This document shows positions 8,885 through 16,103 of a stretch of DNA of 64,000 nucleotides, piece after piece. Under the pieces are notes generated by a model. It worked only from the letters and a program-made list of their open reading frames with translations, was not told the origin of the DNA and did no database searches. The first letter of the stretch is position 1. Every line of letters begins with the position of its first letter. This stretch comes from Mycolicibacterium sp. CBMA 234 (GTDB lineage Bacteria > Actinomycetota > Actinomycetes > Mycobacteriales > Mycobacteriaceae): NCBI RefSeq assembly GCF_009729415.1, contig NZ_MPKW01000022.1, positions 124,001 through 188,000 of the forward strand. Reading direction: 5' to 3'. Position numbers and translations under genes: made by a program.

Positions 8885-10366
8885 CTAGTGACCGCAGAGT
8901 AATTCGCGTAATCGGAACTTCTGGATTTTGCCCGACGGTGTCATCGGCAGCGCGTCAACAAAAGTCCACGTTTTGGGCGTCTTGAACGGTGCCAGTTCAG
9001 CCCGACACCAGGCTTGAAGTTCTGCGTCTGACGGCACGTCGGCACTGCTATGCAGCACCACCGCTGCCGCGACCGACTCGCCGTAGACCGGATCCGGCAA
9101 TCCGAAGACGGCGGCGTCGGCAATTGCCGGATGTGCGCGGAGGCGGATTTCGATCTCGGCAGGGTAGATGTTCTCCGCGCCGCGAATGATCATTTCCTTG
9201 GCGCGCCCGGTGATCCGAAGACGACCCCGCTCATCAAGGCAGCCGATGTCGCCGGTGCGCAACCAGCCTGACTCCAGCAGCGTCGCCGCGGTAGCTGACG
9301 GGTCCTCGAAGTACCCCGTCATCGTCAACCATCCGCGTGCCTGAATTTCGCCCTCAACGATGCGCAGCTCGACACCGGGAAGTGGACGACCACATGTTTC
9401 GGCACGGGTTTCTTCGTCGTCGTCGATTGCCCCGGCGGTCACCGTCCCGCACAATTCGGTCATTCCGAACAGGATCGACATGCGTCCGGATACCGCGGCA
9501 TCGACGCGGCGAACCAGATCAGGCGAAATGCTCTGTCCTCCCGCGATCGCAACCCGCACTGACGTGAGCTCAACCTCAGGCTGGTCGAGCAACATGGCCC
9601 ACATGGTTCCGCCGAGACACGCGACCGAGACTTTGTGCTCCCGAATGAGTTTCACCGTCGCGACTGCATCGAACGGGCAGATGAGTTGAGCTGCTCCGGC
9701 CGACAGCGCCCCCAGCGCGTTGATGACTGACCCAGCGACATGGAACATCGGCATCGCATTGAGCCATACCTCACCCGCTTGAACCTGCCACCGCTGCGCA
9801 CCGCGAATTCCGTTCTCGACCACCGCACTGTGTGGGAGCACAGCCCCCTTCGGGCACCCCGTCGTTCCTGAAGTGAACTGGATCTGGGCCGGCGATTGTG
9901 GCGTGACCATCGGGAGCCGACGTTCGACCGCACGATCGAGAAAGGCCTCCCAATCTCGCAGTTGGACCGCGTTCCTCAGGGCAGGTAGTTCACCTCGGAC
10001 TGCGTCGAGCACGTCGGTCAGGTCGGTGCCACGAAACTCCGCGGCGAGGAACACCGCAGCGCAGCGCGATCGCGCAAGCACGTCGGACACCTCAGCGGCA
10101 CGGTACGCCGGGTTCACGGTCACAACAGTCATGCCGGCCAGGCCTGCCCCCAGTTGCAGCAGATACCACTCAGCGCAGTTGGGCGACCACACTGCAATGT
10201 GCTCGCCCGGTTCAGCGATCGTGAGAAGTGAGCAGGCGACCTGTGTCGCCGTCGCTCGCAACTCAGTAAAAGTCCACTGTCGACCGTCGGGTACCACCAA
10301 ACCGAGCGCGTCCGGCCAACGGTTAGCGGCAGCATCAAGCAGTTCCCCAACGGTTTGAACGCTCAT
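8885..10366 (-). CDS. Acyl-CoA ligase / AMP-dependent synthetase (FadD type)
   Basis: A 493-residue ANL-family ligase predicted to form an acyl-CoA from a free acid. Visible motifs: P-loop FTSGTTGCPKG, FGMTEL, GWLRTGDIG, the ARGAENIYPAE-like segment IIRGAENIYP, and C-terminal MTPSGKIQKF with the catalytic lysine. It ends 12 nt from the convergent mmpL stop. Upstream on the same strand, beyond a decayed gene, lies the nitrile hydratase operon, so it could act on an acid made by that pathway. This is inference from location; no promoter linking them was seen. Confidence 0.88.
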   Translation of the reverse strand: MSVQTVGELLDAAANRWPDALGLVVPDGRQWTFTELRATATQVACSLLTIAEPGEHIAVWSPNCAEWYLLQLGAGLAGMTVVTVNPAYRAAEVSDVLARSRCAAVFLAAEFRGTDLTDVLDAVRGELPALRNAVQLRDWEAFLDRAVERRLPMVTPQSPAQIQFTSGTTGCPKGAVLPHSAVVENGIRGAQRWQVQAGEVWLNAMPMFHVAGSVINALGALSAGAAQLICPFDAVATVKLIREHKVSVACLGGTMWAMLLDQPEVELTSVRVAIAGGQSISPDLVRRVDAAVSGRMSILFGMTELCGTVTAGAIDDDEETRAETCGRPLPGVELRIVEGEIQARGWLTMTGYFEDPSATAATLLESGWLRTGDIGCLDERGRLRITGRAKEMIIRGAENIYPAEIEIRLRAHPAIADAAVFGLPDPVYGESVAAAVVLHSSADVPSDAELQAWCRAELAPFKTPKTWTFVDALPMTPSGKIQKFRLRELLCGH

Positions 10367-10419
10367 GAGTCCAATCCTCGCCCTTTCCCGGTAGATAAAG
10401 CCGCAGTATCGTCCTGCCC

Positions 10420-10660
10420 GTGACTGACGAATCGGCGTTCGACGCAGGGTTGCAAATCCGGCGCGACGTTCTCGGCGACGCGTATGTCGACGCCAATCTG
10501 GCCGGCTCTGACGACTTCATGATGAAGTTCCAGCATCTGGTCACCGAGCTTGCCTGGGCGCGCGCCTGGGGCGGCGGCTCGCTCGACCGCAAGACCAAAA
10601 GCCTTCTGAGTCTTGGCATCCTGGCCGCGAGCGGCGGTTCGAAGAAGTCGCGATGGGCGG
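10420..10660 (+). pseudogene. Truncated carboxymuconolactone decarboxylase-like gene
   Basis: From GTG at 10420 about 70 codons read as a carboxymuconolactone decarboxylase family N-terminus (IRRDVLGDAYVDANL, FQHLVTELAWARAWG, LSLGILAASG). At about 10632 the frame breaks: adding one base to AGCGGCGG restores SGRFEEVAM, the usual continuation. After about 10660 no frame resembles the family, and the 3' end of the nitrile hydratase accessory gene begins. So this looks like a single-base deletion plus loss of the C-terminal half. The CxxC/His region of active members cannot be found. Confidence 0.6.
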
Positions 10661-10688
10661 CAAAGCTTCCTCGCCGCCCACGAAACGC

Positions 10689-10994
10689 TCAAGGCCGAAG
10701 GCGCAATACCGGAATGATCGGCTCGCCGTGCGGGGTGCGCGCTGCCGCGGCGAGCCAGTCACTCTGGCAGTCGTCCACTTCCGCCGGCGTGACCGCGCAA
10801 TGCTGCACGACAACAGTCTGCAGCGCGGCGAGCCAAGCCTCGTAGTAGGCCCGCTGCGGATCCGCGGCGATCTCGGTAGCCAAAACTTCCGCCCACCGCA
10901 CCCAGGAGAAGAGTCCCCGCTCGTGGAGGCCCACCACCAGAGCGAACGCCCGCGCCTGCCAAGGCGCTTCGAACGGTTCGGGTACCGCGGTCAC
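10689..10994 (-). CDS. Nitrile hydratase accessory/activator protein
   Basis: A 101-residue protein of the nitrile hydratase accessory (activator, P14K/NhhG-like) family, which delivers cobalt to the alpha subunit, often by subunit exchange. It resembles the N-terminal half of the beta subunit: FEAPWQARAFALVVGLHE and WVRWAEVLATEI correspond to FHADWERRVLALVVG in beta, followed by YYEAWLAALQ. The ATG at 10994 overlaps the beta stop (ATGA). Last gene of the operon. Its presence with the CTLCSC motif of alpha supports a cobalt-type enzyme. Confidence 0.85.
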   Translation of the reverse strand: MTAVPEPFEAPWQARAFALVVGLHERGLFSWVRWAEVLATEIAADPQRAYYEAWLAALQTVVVQHCAVTPAEVDDCQSDWLAAAARTPHGEPIIPVLRLRP

Positions 10995-11650
10995 GCAGGT
11001 TCCAGGTACGGCTCGAATGCATCGATGCTGACGGTGGCGCCGGCTTCAGCAGCTTCGCCGAACAGCTCGGTGCCAGTGAACTCGACGGTGTAGAGCCACT
11101 GCGGCTGTTCACCAAGTCCGCGGGCGTTCGTGTCCGGGTAGACGTGGCAGCCGTGAACGACGGTCACTCGGCCGCGCTTTCCCCGGGCGTAGGAAGGCAG
11201 TCGGGTATGCCCGGCCGGCTCAACCGATGTCGTGCGGACAGCGTCGCCTTCGGTGAATCTCGCTGCGGTCTCTGCAGATCGGAGCGTCGATGCGCCCGTA
11301 CGCAGCAGCCTGGACATGTCCGCAGCATTCCGCGCCCGCGAGATCACCTCCGGCTGGCCGAGCGGACTTCCTGACGCCAGCTCTGCGGCGGTGATCAGTT
11401 CGCGTTCGACGAGCAGCCGCTCAAGTGCCGCCAGCCAGATTTCGTAGTAGGTCAGCGAGAGGTATTCGGCGAGTGGGCGATTCTCGCGCGCGAACCGCGA
11501 CATGTCGAGAGTCCAGGCGCCGATAGGCCCGATCCCTACCACCAATGCCAGGACGCGGCGCTCCCAGTCCGCGTGGAACACCGGCTCATCGACCTCGGCT
11601 TCGACTGACCCGAAGCCGGGCACCCCACCGAGATCAGCCGCGACCTTCAT
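10991..11650 (-). CDS. Nitrile hydratase beta subunit
   Basis: A 219-residue nitrile hydratase beta subunit, the usual length. The N-terminus DLGGVPGFGSV matches the family's DLGGMxGFGPV. YYEIWLAALE follows in the helical region, and the SH3-like C-terminal domain shows HGCHVYPDTNARGLGE, LYTVEF and the terminal FEPYLEP. With alpha it hydrates nitriles to amides. The ATG at 11650 overlaps the alpha stop by 4 nt, so alpha and beta are translationally coupled in the common alpha-beta-activator order of many cobalt enzymes. An N-terminal in-frame extension overlapping alpha was rejected. Confidence 0.93.
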   Translation of the reverse strand: MKVAADLGGVPGFGSVEAEVDEPVFHADWERRVLALVVGIGPIGAWTLDMSRFARENRPLAEYLSLTYYEIWLAALERLLVERELITAAELASGSPLGQPEVISRARNAADMSRLLRTGASTLRSAETAARFTEGDAVRTTSVEPAGHTRLPSYARGKRGRVTVVHGCHVYPDTNARGLGEQPQWLYTVEFTGTELFGEAAEAGATVSIDAFEPYLEPA

Positions 11651-12252
11651 GCCGGCGATCCGGCCGTCGGGATACCTGTGCCGATCATGCAATCGCGGGT
11701 GACCAAGTCCGCCAACCGATCCGCGGTCCAGCCGTCGGTCCCGGCGGGCCGCATCGGAATGACGCGATATCGAATTTCCGCAGTCGAATCCCACACCCGG
11801 ATTCGGGTTTCTTCCGGCAGACCCACACCGAAATCAGCGAGCACGGCGCGCGGCTCAGAGACCGCTCGGGAACGATATGGCGCCGACTTGTACCAAACCG
11901 GCGGCAGTCCGAGCACTGACCACGGGTAGCACGAGCACAACGTGCAAACCACCATGTTGTGCTCGTCAGGAGTGTTCTCGACCGCACGCAGGTGCTCGCC
12001 CTGCCGTCCCGAGAACCCCATGGATGCAACCGCGGCCGTCGCATCGCGGAGCAGCCAGGCGCGGAACTCCGGGTCGACCCAGGCCTGCGCTACAACGGCC
12101 GCGCCATTGTGCGGTCCGACCTGGTGCTCATACGTCTCCACAATCACGTCGAGCGCAGCCGGATCGACATAGCCCTTGGCCACCAGCAAGGTCTCGAGCG
12201 CCCGAACTCTGGCGTCGATCTCCGATAGCTCAGAGCCGTGATCGGTCGTCAC
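11647..12252 (-). CDS. Nitrile hydratase alpha subunit, cobalt type
   Basis: A 201-residue alpha subunit carrying the metal claw VCTLCSCYPW; Thr in CTLCSC is typical of cobalt enzymes, whereas iron enzymes have Ser. Other family blocks: YVDPAALD, YEHQVGPHNGA, VDPEFRAWLL, LPPVWYKSAPYRSR and VGLPEETRIRVWDSTAEIRY. Start is GTG at 12252, giving family length; no ATG fits, and the Shine-Dalgarno is weak. It lies 50 nt after the MBL-fold gene in the same operon. No amidase gene follows, which is unusual for a nitrile-degrading cluster. Thiocyanate hydrolase was considered, but that enzyme has a different three-subunit arrangement. Confidence 0.93.
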   Translation of the reverse strand: MTTDHGSELSEIDARVRALETLLVAKGYVDPAALDVIVETYEHQVGPHNGAAVVAQAWVDPEFRAWLLRDATAAVASMGFSGRQGEHLRAVENTPDEHNMVVCTLCSCYPWSVLGLPPVWYKSAPYRSRAVSEPRAVLADFGVGLPEETRIRVWDSTAEIRYRVIPMRPAGTDGWTADRLADLVTRDCMIGTGIPTAGSPA

Positions 12253-12302
12253 ATCAACATCTTGCAGGACAGCACTCGCGATCGTCCATAGAGATTCGGG
12301 CC

Positions 12303-13091
12303 CTACTTGGCCGCCTCGCGATACAGCTGCGGATCGTGGGCATTGACGATCAACAGGTCCGGATCGCGGGCCGCCCAAAGTTCGCTCAGCCGTTGATGAT
12401 TGGCCTGGACTCGTTTCCAATCGAAGGCGACGGAGCGTTCCATCATGGTCAGCGCCCGTGGTGCAGTGTGGCTGCCGTCGAGCTGGCCATGGTGGTAGAA
12501 GCTGTCGCCGGCATGCAGAATCCAGCGGGCTCCCGCGTCGACCGCTACCGCGGCATGCCCACGGGTGTGACCTGGCAGGTTGATTAGGACAATGCCGTCG
12601 GCAATCTCGGTCAGTTCTTTGGCGCCGGGGAAGCCGCGCCACGACTCAGCAGCCGCAGGTGAGTGCTCGACGAGGAGCGGTCCGTGCGCATATCCAGCCG
12701 GCAGGTACCGCTGTTTCTCCACCAGAGTCTTCGGATGCAATGCGGCGAATGCCTCAGCATTGGTGAGATGCACTTGTGCCCAAGGAAAATCGGCCAGTCC
12801 GCCGACATGGTCCGCGTCAAAGTGGGTCACGATGATGTGCCGGACGTCGCTGGGCTCAAATCCAAGCACGCGAATCTGGTTGATAGCAGCTTCATTCGGA
12901 TCGAACACTGGGCGCACATAGAACCTCGCCGGACCAAACCGGGCTGCGGGAGATTCTGCGTCTCGCAGCCCCAGTCCCGTATCGATGAGCACCAGGCCGG
13001 CCGGCGTCTCCACCAGCAGCACGTGGCACACCAGCCCGTCGGGGACAAAGCGCGGGTTCATGGTCCCGCAGTTGAGGTGGTGGACCCTCAT
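12303..13091 (-). CDS. MBL-fold hydrolase, N-acyl-homoserine lactonase-like
   Basis: A 262-residue metallo-beta-lactamase-fold enzyme with the dinuclear metal motif THFDADHVGG, then NLPGHTRGHAA, LHAGDSFYHHG and a late NAHDPQL histidine. The order and spacing resemble AHL lactonases and related lactone hydrolases. The ATG at 13091 overlaps the stop of the oxidoreductase-VOC gene by 4 nt; an Arg-rich in-frame extension upstream was rejected. In the operon it could open a lactone intermediate, or it could be a quorum-quenching type enzyme. The operon context favours the first, but the substrate is unknown. Confidence 0.85.
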   Translation of the reverse strand: MRVHHLNCGTMNPRFVPDGLVCHVLLVETPAGLVLIDTGLGLRDAESPAARFGPARFYVRPVFDPNEAAINQIRVLGFEPSDVRHIIVTHFDADHVGGLADFPWAQVHLTNAEAFAALHPKTLVEKQRYLPAGYAHGPLLVEHSPAAAESWRGFPGAKELTEIADGIVLINLPGHTRGHAAVAVDAGARWILHAGDSFYHHGQLDGSHTAPRALTMMERSVAFDWKRVQANHQRLSELWAARDPDLLIVNAHDPQLYREAAK

Positions 13092-14677
13092 GCCATTGCC
13101 TCTTTGAATTCGGCCATCGCTGCCGGGTCGCCGGTGAGCAATGCCGGATCGATGATCTGGACGGGATTGCTGCCGTCCCAGTTCGCAGCCGCGAGTTTGA
13201 TGAGGTCGAAGACGAATTTCTTGGTGCCACCGAGGTCGGAGATCTCGATCACGGTGCCTGGATGGTGTTCGGTCTCCAGGTAGGCGAAACGACCTGTGGG
13301 ACCACCGATTTCCCCCTCTTGACCGACCGCGAAGCCCGCGGCGAGCGCGCGGTCGTACAGCTGTTGGTAGTTCTCGCTCCAATAAGCGAAGTGTTGCAGC
13401 CCTTCCCGACCGGCGTCGAGGAAGTCCTTGTACATCGAGGGTTCGTCGTTGACCGGTTGGATGAGTTCGATCTGCATGTCACCGCTGTTGGCCACCGCGA
13501 CATCCATCGCCATGCCCGAGGGCCTGCCCTGGTAGGTGAAGTTTCCCGGCTTGACATTCTTCAGGTAAAACCAAGGCCCGATGCCGGATTCGACGAACCC
13601 TGCCATCGATGCCTCGATATCGCGCACCACATATCCCATCTGAGCGATGCTGCCGAACATGTTGGCTCGCGGCGCCGGGGCGGGAGCGGGACCAGTGTGG
13701 GCATCGGCGAAGGACAACACGAGCTTTCCGAGAGCCCCGTTGTCACGCAACCGTTTTGCCGCTTCGAGAGCACGTTCGGGCGGATACACAGCATCCACGC
13801 GGGGAACGATCCGGCCGGCCGCCAACGCGGGCAACACCTGATCCGAGAGCGCGCCGACAACCCCCGCCAACTCGGCGCGAGTACGAATGCTGAACGTGGT
13901 CCCGAGCACCCGTTGCCGCCGGAACGCCACGGTGTCCAGGTTGAGTTGGGTTGCGGGACCGGCCAATCGCCCGATGCTGATGATCGTGCCGCCGACTGCG
14001 GTGGCGCCCGGCAGAGCCGCAAACAGCTCGCCGCCGACGTGGTCGAGTGTGATGTCGACACCGGCGCCGCCGGTGGCGGCCAGCACCGCGTCGGTCAGAT
14101 CCTCCGTGGCGGTATTCACGGCGACGTCAGCCCCCGCACCAGCGAGGGCACCGCGCTTGTCATCACTGGTCGTCGTCGCGATAACGACGCCCGCTCCCAA
14201 TGCCTTGGCGAGTTGAATGCCGATCAGTCCGATCGAACTGGTGCCGCCGACGATCAAAACGGCACGGCCGGAAGTGAATCCGCCTTGGGTGACCAATGCG
14301 TCGTGCTCGGTGATCAGACCCACCGGCAGGGCGGCCGCCTCCTCGTACGTCAGGCCGTCGGGAATCCGGACCACCAGGCGTGGGTCACACAGCGCGTAGT
14401 CGGCGAACGCCGCCGCGGTGATACCCATGACGCGCGTGCCGGCCGGCAGGTGGGGTGCCAGCGGGCTCGAAGTCTCGACGATCCCAGCCACTTCCATACC
14501 GGCGGTGTACTCACCCGCTTCTTGAGAGTTGGCCGTGTAGGTGCCGGCCAGTGCGTACAGGTCGGCGCGGTTGATTCCCGCTGCCATCACCTGGATTCGG
14601 ATGGCTCCGAGTTGAGTGGGTTTCTCGCGGTCCGCCAGCTGCCAGTCCGGGCCGCGGCCGCCGATGAGTGCGCGCAT
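13088..14677 (-). CDS. Zinc-independent MDR oxidoreductase fused to a VOC (glyoxalase-like) domain
   Basis: A 529-residue fusion. Residues 1 to about 325 are a quinone-oxidoreductase-type medium-chain reductase: GroES-like start (GINRADLYALAG), AAALPVGLITEHDAL, and the nucleotide-binding segment VLIVGGTSSIGLIGIQLA. No catalytic zinc ligands were seen. A proline/alanine linker (APAPAP) near 330 leads to a VOC domain from about 340 to the end, with paired repeats (GYVVRDIEASMAGFVESGIG, MQIELIQP, LQHFAYWS, YLETEHHPGTVIEI). VOC proteins bind a metal through His/Glu ligands, compatible with these. The fusion suggests sequential catalysis on one intermediate. Starts 23 nt after the SnoaL-like gene. 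Confidence 0.88.
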   Translation of the reverse strand: MRALIGGRGPDWQLADREKPTQLGAIRIQVMAAGINRADLYALAGTYTANSQEAGEYTAGMEVAGIVETSSPLAPHLPAGTRVMGITAAAFADYALCDPRLVVRIPDGLTYEEAAALPVGLITEHDALVTQGGFTSGRAVLIVGGTSSIGLIGIQLAKALGAGVVIATTTSDDKRGALAGAGADVAVNTATEDLTDAVLAATGGAGVDITLDHVGGELFAALPGATAVGGTIISIGRLAGPATQLNLDTVAFRRQRVLGTTFSIRTRAELAGVVGALSDQVLPALAAGRIVPRVDAVYPPERALEAAKRLRDNGALGKLVLSFADAHTGPAPAPAPRANMFGSIAQMGYVVRDIEASMAGFVESGIGPWFYLKNVKPGNFTYQGRPSGMAMDVAVANSGDMQIELIQPVNDEPSMYKDFLDAGREGLQHFAYWSENYQQLYDRALAAGFAVGQEGEIGGPTGRFAYLETEHHPGTVIEISDLGGTKKFVFDLIKLAAANWDGSNPVQIIDPALLTGDPAAMAEFKEAMA

Positions 14678-14700
14678 GAAAGTCTTTCCGGTAGTGGGGC

Positions 14701-15261
14701 TTAGACCGAAAGGTCGGCGGTCGGGGTGTCGATGAGCCGACGGTCGGGCTGGCTGGACATGGAAAGCAAGCCCCGCAGCCCGCGAATCGCCAGCGGCCAG
14801 CTGCGGGGATCCCGCAGATTCAGGCCTCCGACAAGCTGTTTCAGCATGGTCAGGGTGTCGAAGTAAATCCGTTCGGCGACCAGGTTCTCGTTCTCGTCGA
14901 ACACGAAGTACGCCGTCATCCGGGTGCGGTGTCGCGAACCGGTGGCCGGAATCCCGCCGAGCGGCCCCAAATGCGTTCCCAACAACCAGAATTCGACGAT
15001 TACCGCGTCGGCACTATGCCGCAACGCGATGATCTCGTGGTCCTGATCAGGAAACGCGACCCGGGTGTCGTGGTAGTAGCCACGGACGTCGGCGTCACCG
15101 TCGTGGACCGTCAGCGTCGGGATGATCTCGTAGTGCGGATGCGGGAAGGTCGCCAGCACGTCGTCCCAGTCCTGGCGCACCTCGTCATGGAAGTGGTCGA
15201 GGACGAGTTTCTCGCGGGCCTGCAAGACCTCGGCAGAAGGAATGGCAAAGCGGTGCGTCAT
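14701..15261 (-). CDS. SnoaL/NTF2-like protein, first gene of the nitrile hydratase operon
   Basis: A 186-residue protein with a SnoaL-type NTF2-like fold (VLDHFHDEVRQDWDDVLATFPHPHYEI, DGDADVRGYYHDTR, ADAVIVEFWLLGTHLG, RMTAYFVFDENENLVAERIYFDT). Members are polyketide cyclases, isomerases or ketosteroid-isomerase relatives, so a role in rearranging the substrate is likely. The ATG at 15261 is preceded by CAGGAGAG at a good distance. A TAATTT hexamer and the long inverted repeat at 15289-15336 lie directly upstream. It heads a six-gene operon ending at 10689. Confidence 0.8.
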   Translation of the reverse strand: MTHRFAIPSAEVLQAREKLVLDHFHDEVRQDWDDVLATFPHPHYEIIPTLTVHDGDADVRGYYHDTRVAFPDQDHEIIALRHSADAVIVEFWLLGTHLGPLGGIPATGSRHRTRMTAYFVFDENENLVAERIYFDTLTMLKQLVGGLNLRDPRSWPLAIRGLRGLLSMSSQPDRRLIDTPTADLSV

Positions 15262-15288
15262 GGCGCTCTCCTGTTTGAACCGTAAATT

Positions 15289-15336
15289 ATTTCCACACCG
15301 TGGGATTAATGGAGAATAATCCCACGGTGTGGAAAT
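15289..15336. promoter_or_regulatory. Long perfect inverted repeat, probable TetR operator
   Basis: Two perfectly complementary 20-bp arms (15289-15308 and 15317-15336) flank the 8-bp spacer ATGGAGAA. Each arm contains its own smaller dyad, CCAC-ACC-GTGG, so the element may be two operators. It sits between the divergent TetR gene (start 15366) and the SnoaL-headed operon (start 15261), covering both promoter regions. Confidence 0.8.
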
Positions 15337-15365
15337 TTGCAAGGGTCTGGGTGAGAATGGGCGTC

Positions 15366-16052
15366 ATGAACGCCGTCACCCCGACGCCTCGCCGCGGGCG
15401 GCCACCAAAGGCCCAGGCGCAGTTGACCAGATCGGCGATCCGCGAAGCGGCACTAACAGTGATCGACCGCGACGGCATCGCCGCGGTGAGCATGCGGTCG
15501 GTGAGCCGGCTGCTCGGTGTGGACGCGAAAAGCCTGTACCACCACGTCGCCGACAAGGACGACCTGCTCGACGCCGTCGCCGAACACCTCCTCGGCGAAC
15601 TCACGGCCCCGGAGCTCACCGGTGAGCTCCGGGCTGATCTGACCGCCCTGGCCCACGAGTTCCGACGGGTGACGCTCGCCCACCCCGAGGCGGCGTCTCT
15701 GGTGCTCACCCGCCAGCTGTCGACGCTCGCCGGGCTCGCGCCTATCGACGCGGCGCTGTCAGTGCTAACCCACGCGGGAGCCGATCCCGAGCAGGCGGTA
15801 CGGCTCCTGCGCGTGCTGGTGGCCGCGTTGGTCGGGATGCTGCTGCGTGAGGTGTCCGCCGGCCCCACGTTCGGCAGCAGCGACCCCACCGACATCGCCG
15901 TCCGGCAGACGGCGCTGGAAGGTTCCGGGCTACCGGAAGTCGTTGCGTGCGCGCCCTTTCTCGCCCGGTTCGACCAGGACGGAGAATTCGCATCGGGCGT
16001 GGATTTGGTGGTGGATTTCGTCGTGTCCCACCTAGCGGTCACCCACGCCTGA
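15366..16052 (+). CDS. TetR-family transcriptional regulator
   Basis: A 228-residue TetR-type protein: a basic N-terminus (PRRGRPPKAQ), an HTH at about residues 30-60 (VSMRSVSRLLGVDAKSLYHHVADKDDLLD) and a ligand-binding domain of the TetR_C class. I chose the ATG at 15366; the candidate start at 15300 lies within the inverted repeat. GAGAAT at 15353-15358, 7 nt before the ATG, could be the -10 of a leaderless message. Its divergent orientation to the nitrile hydratase operon, with a long dyad between, marks it as the likely repressor of that operon and of itself. Confidence 0.88.
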   Translation: MNAVTPTPRRGRPPKAQAQLTRSAIREAALTVIDRDGIAAVSMRSVSRLLGVDAKSLYHHVADKDDLLDAVAEHLLGELTAPELTGELRADLTALAHEFRRVTLAHPEAASLVLTRQLSTLAGLAPIDAALSVLTHAGADPEQAVRLLRVLVAALVGMLLREVSAGPTFGSSDPTDIAVRQTALEGSGLPEVVACAPFLARFDQDGEFASGVDLVVDFVVSHLAVTHA

Positions 16053-16103
16053 ACAAAGACCGAACCGCCGGATTTTGACGCTGGCGCCTGCCATAGTGCT
16101 GCC

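Noticed and set aside
11647..12252. Thiocyanate hydrolase instead of nitrile hydratase.
   Set aside because: The alpha and beta lengths and the alpha-beta-activator order match nitrile hydratase; thiocyanate hydrolase has beta and alpha as separate shorter subunits plus a gamma subunit in another order.
13262..14704. A 480-codon open frame on the plus strand opposite the oxidoreductase-VOC gene.
   Set aside because: Antisense shadow of a clearly recognisable gene; no family motif and no plausible start context.
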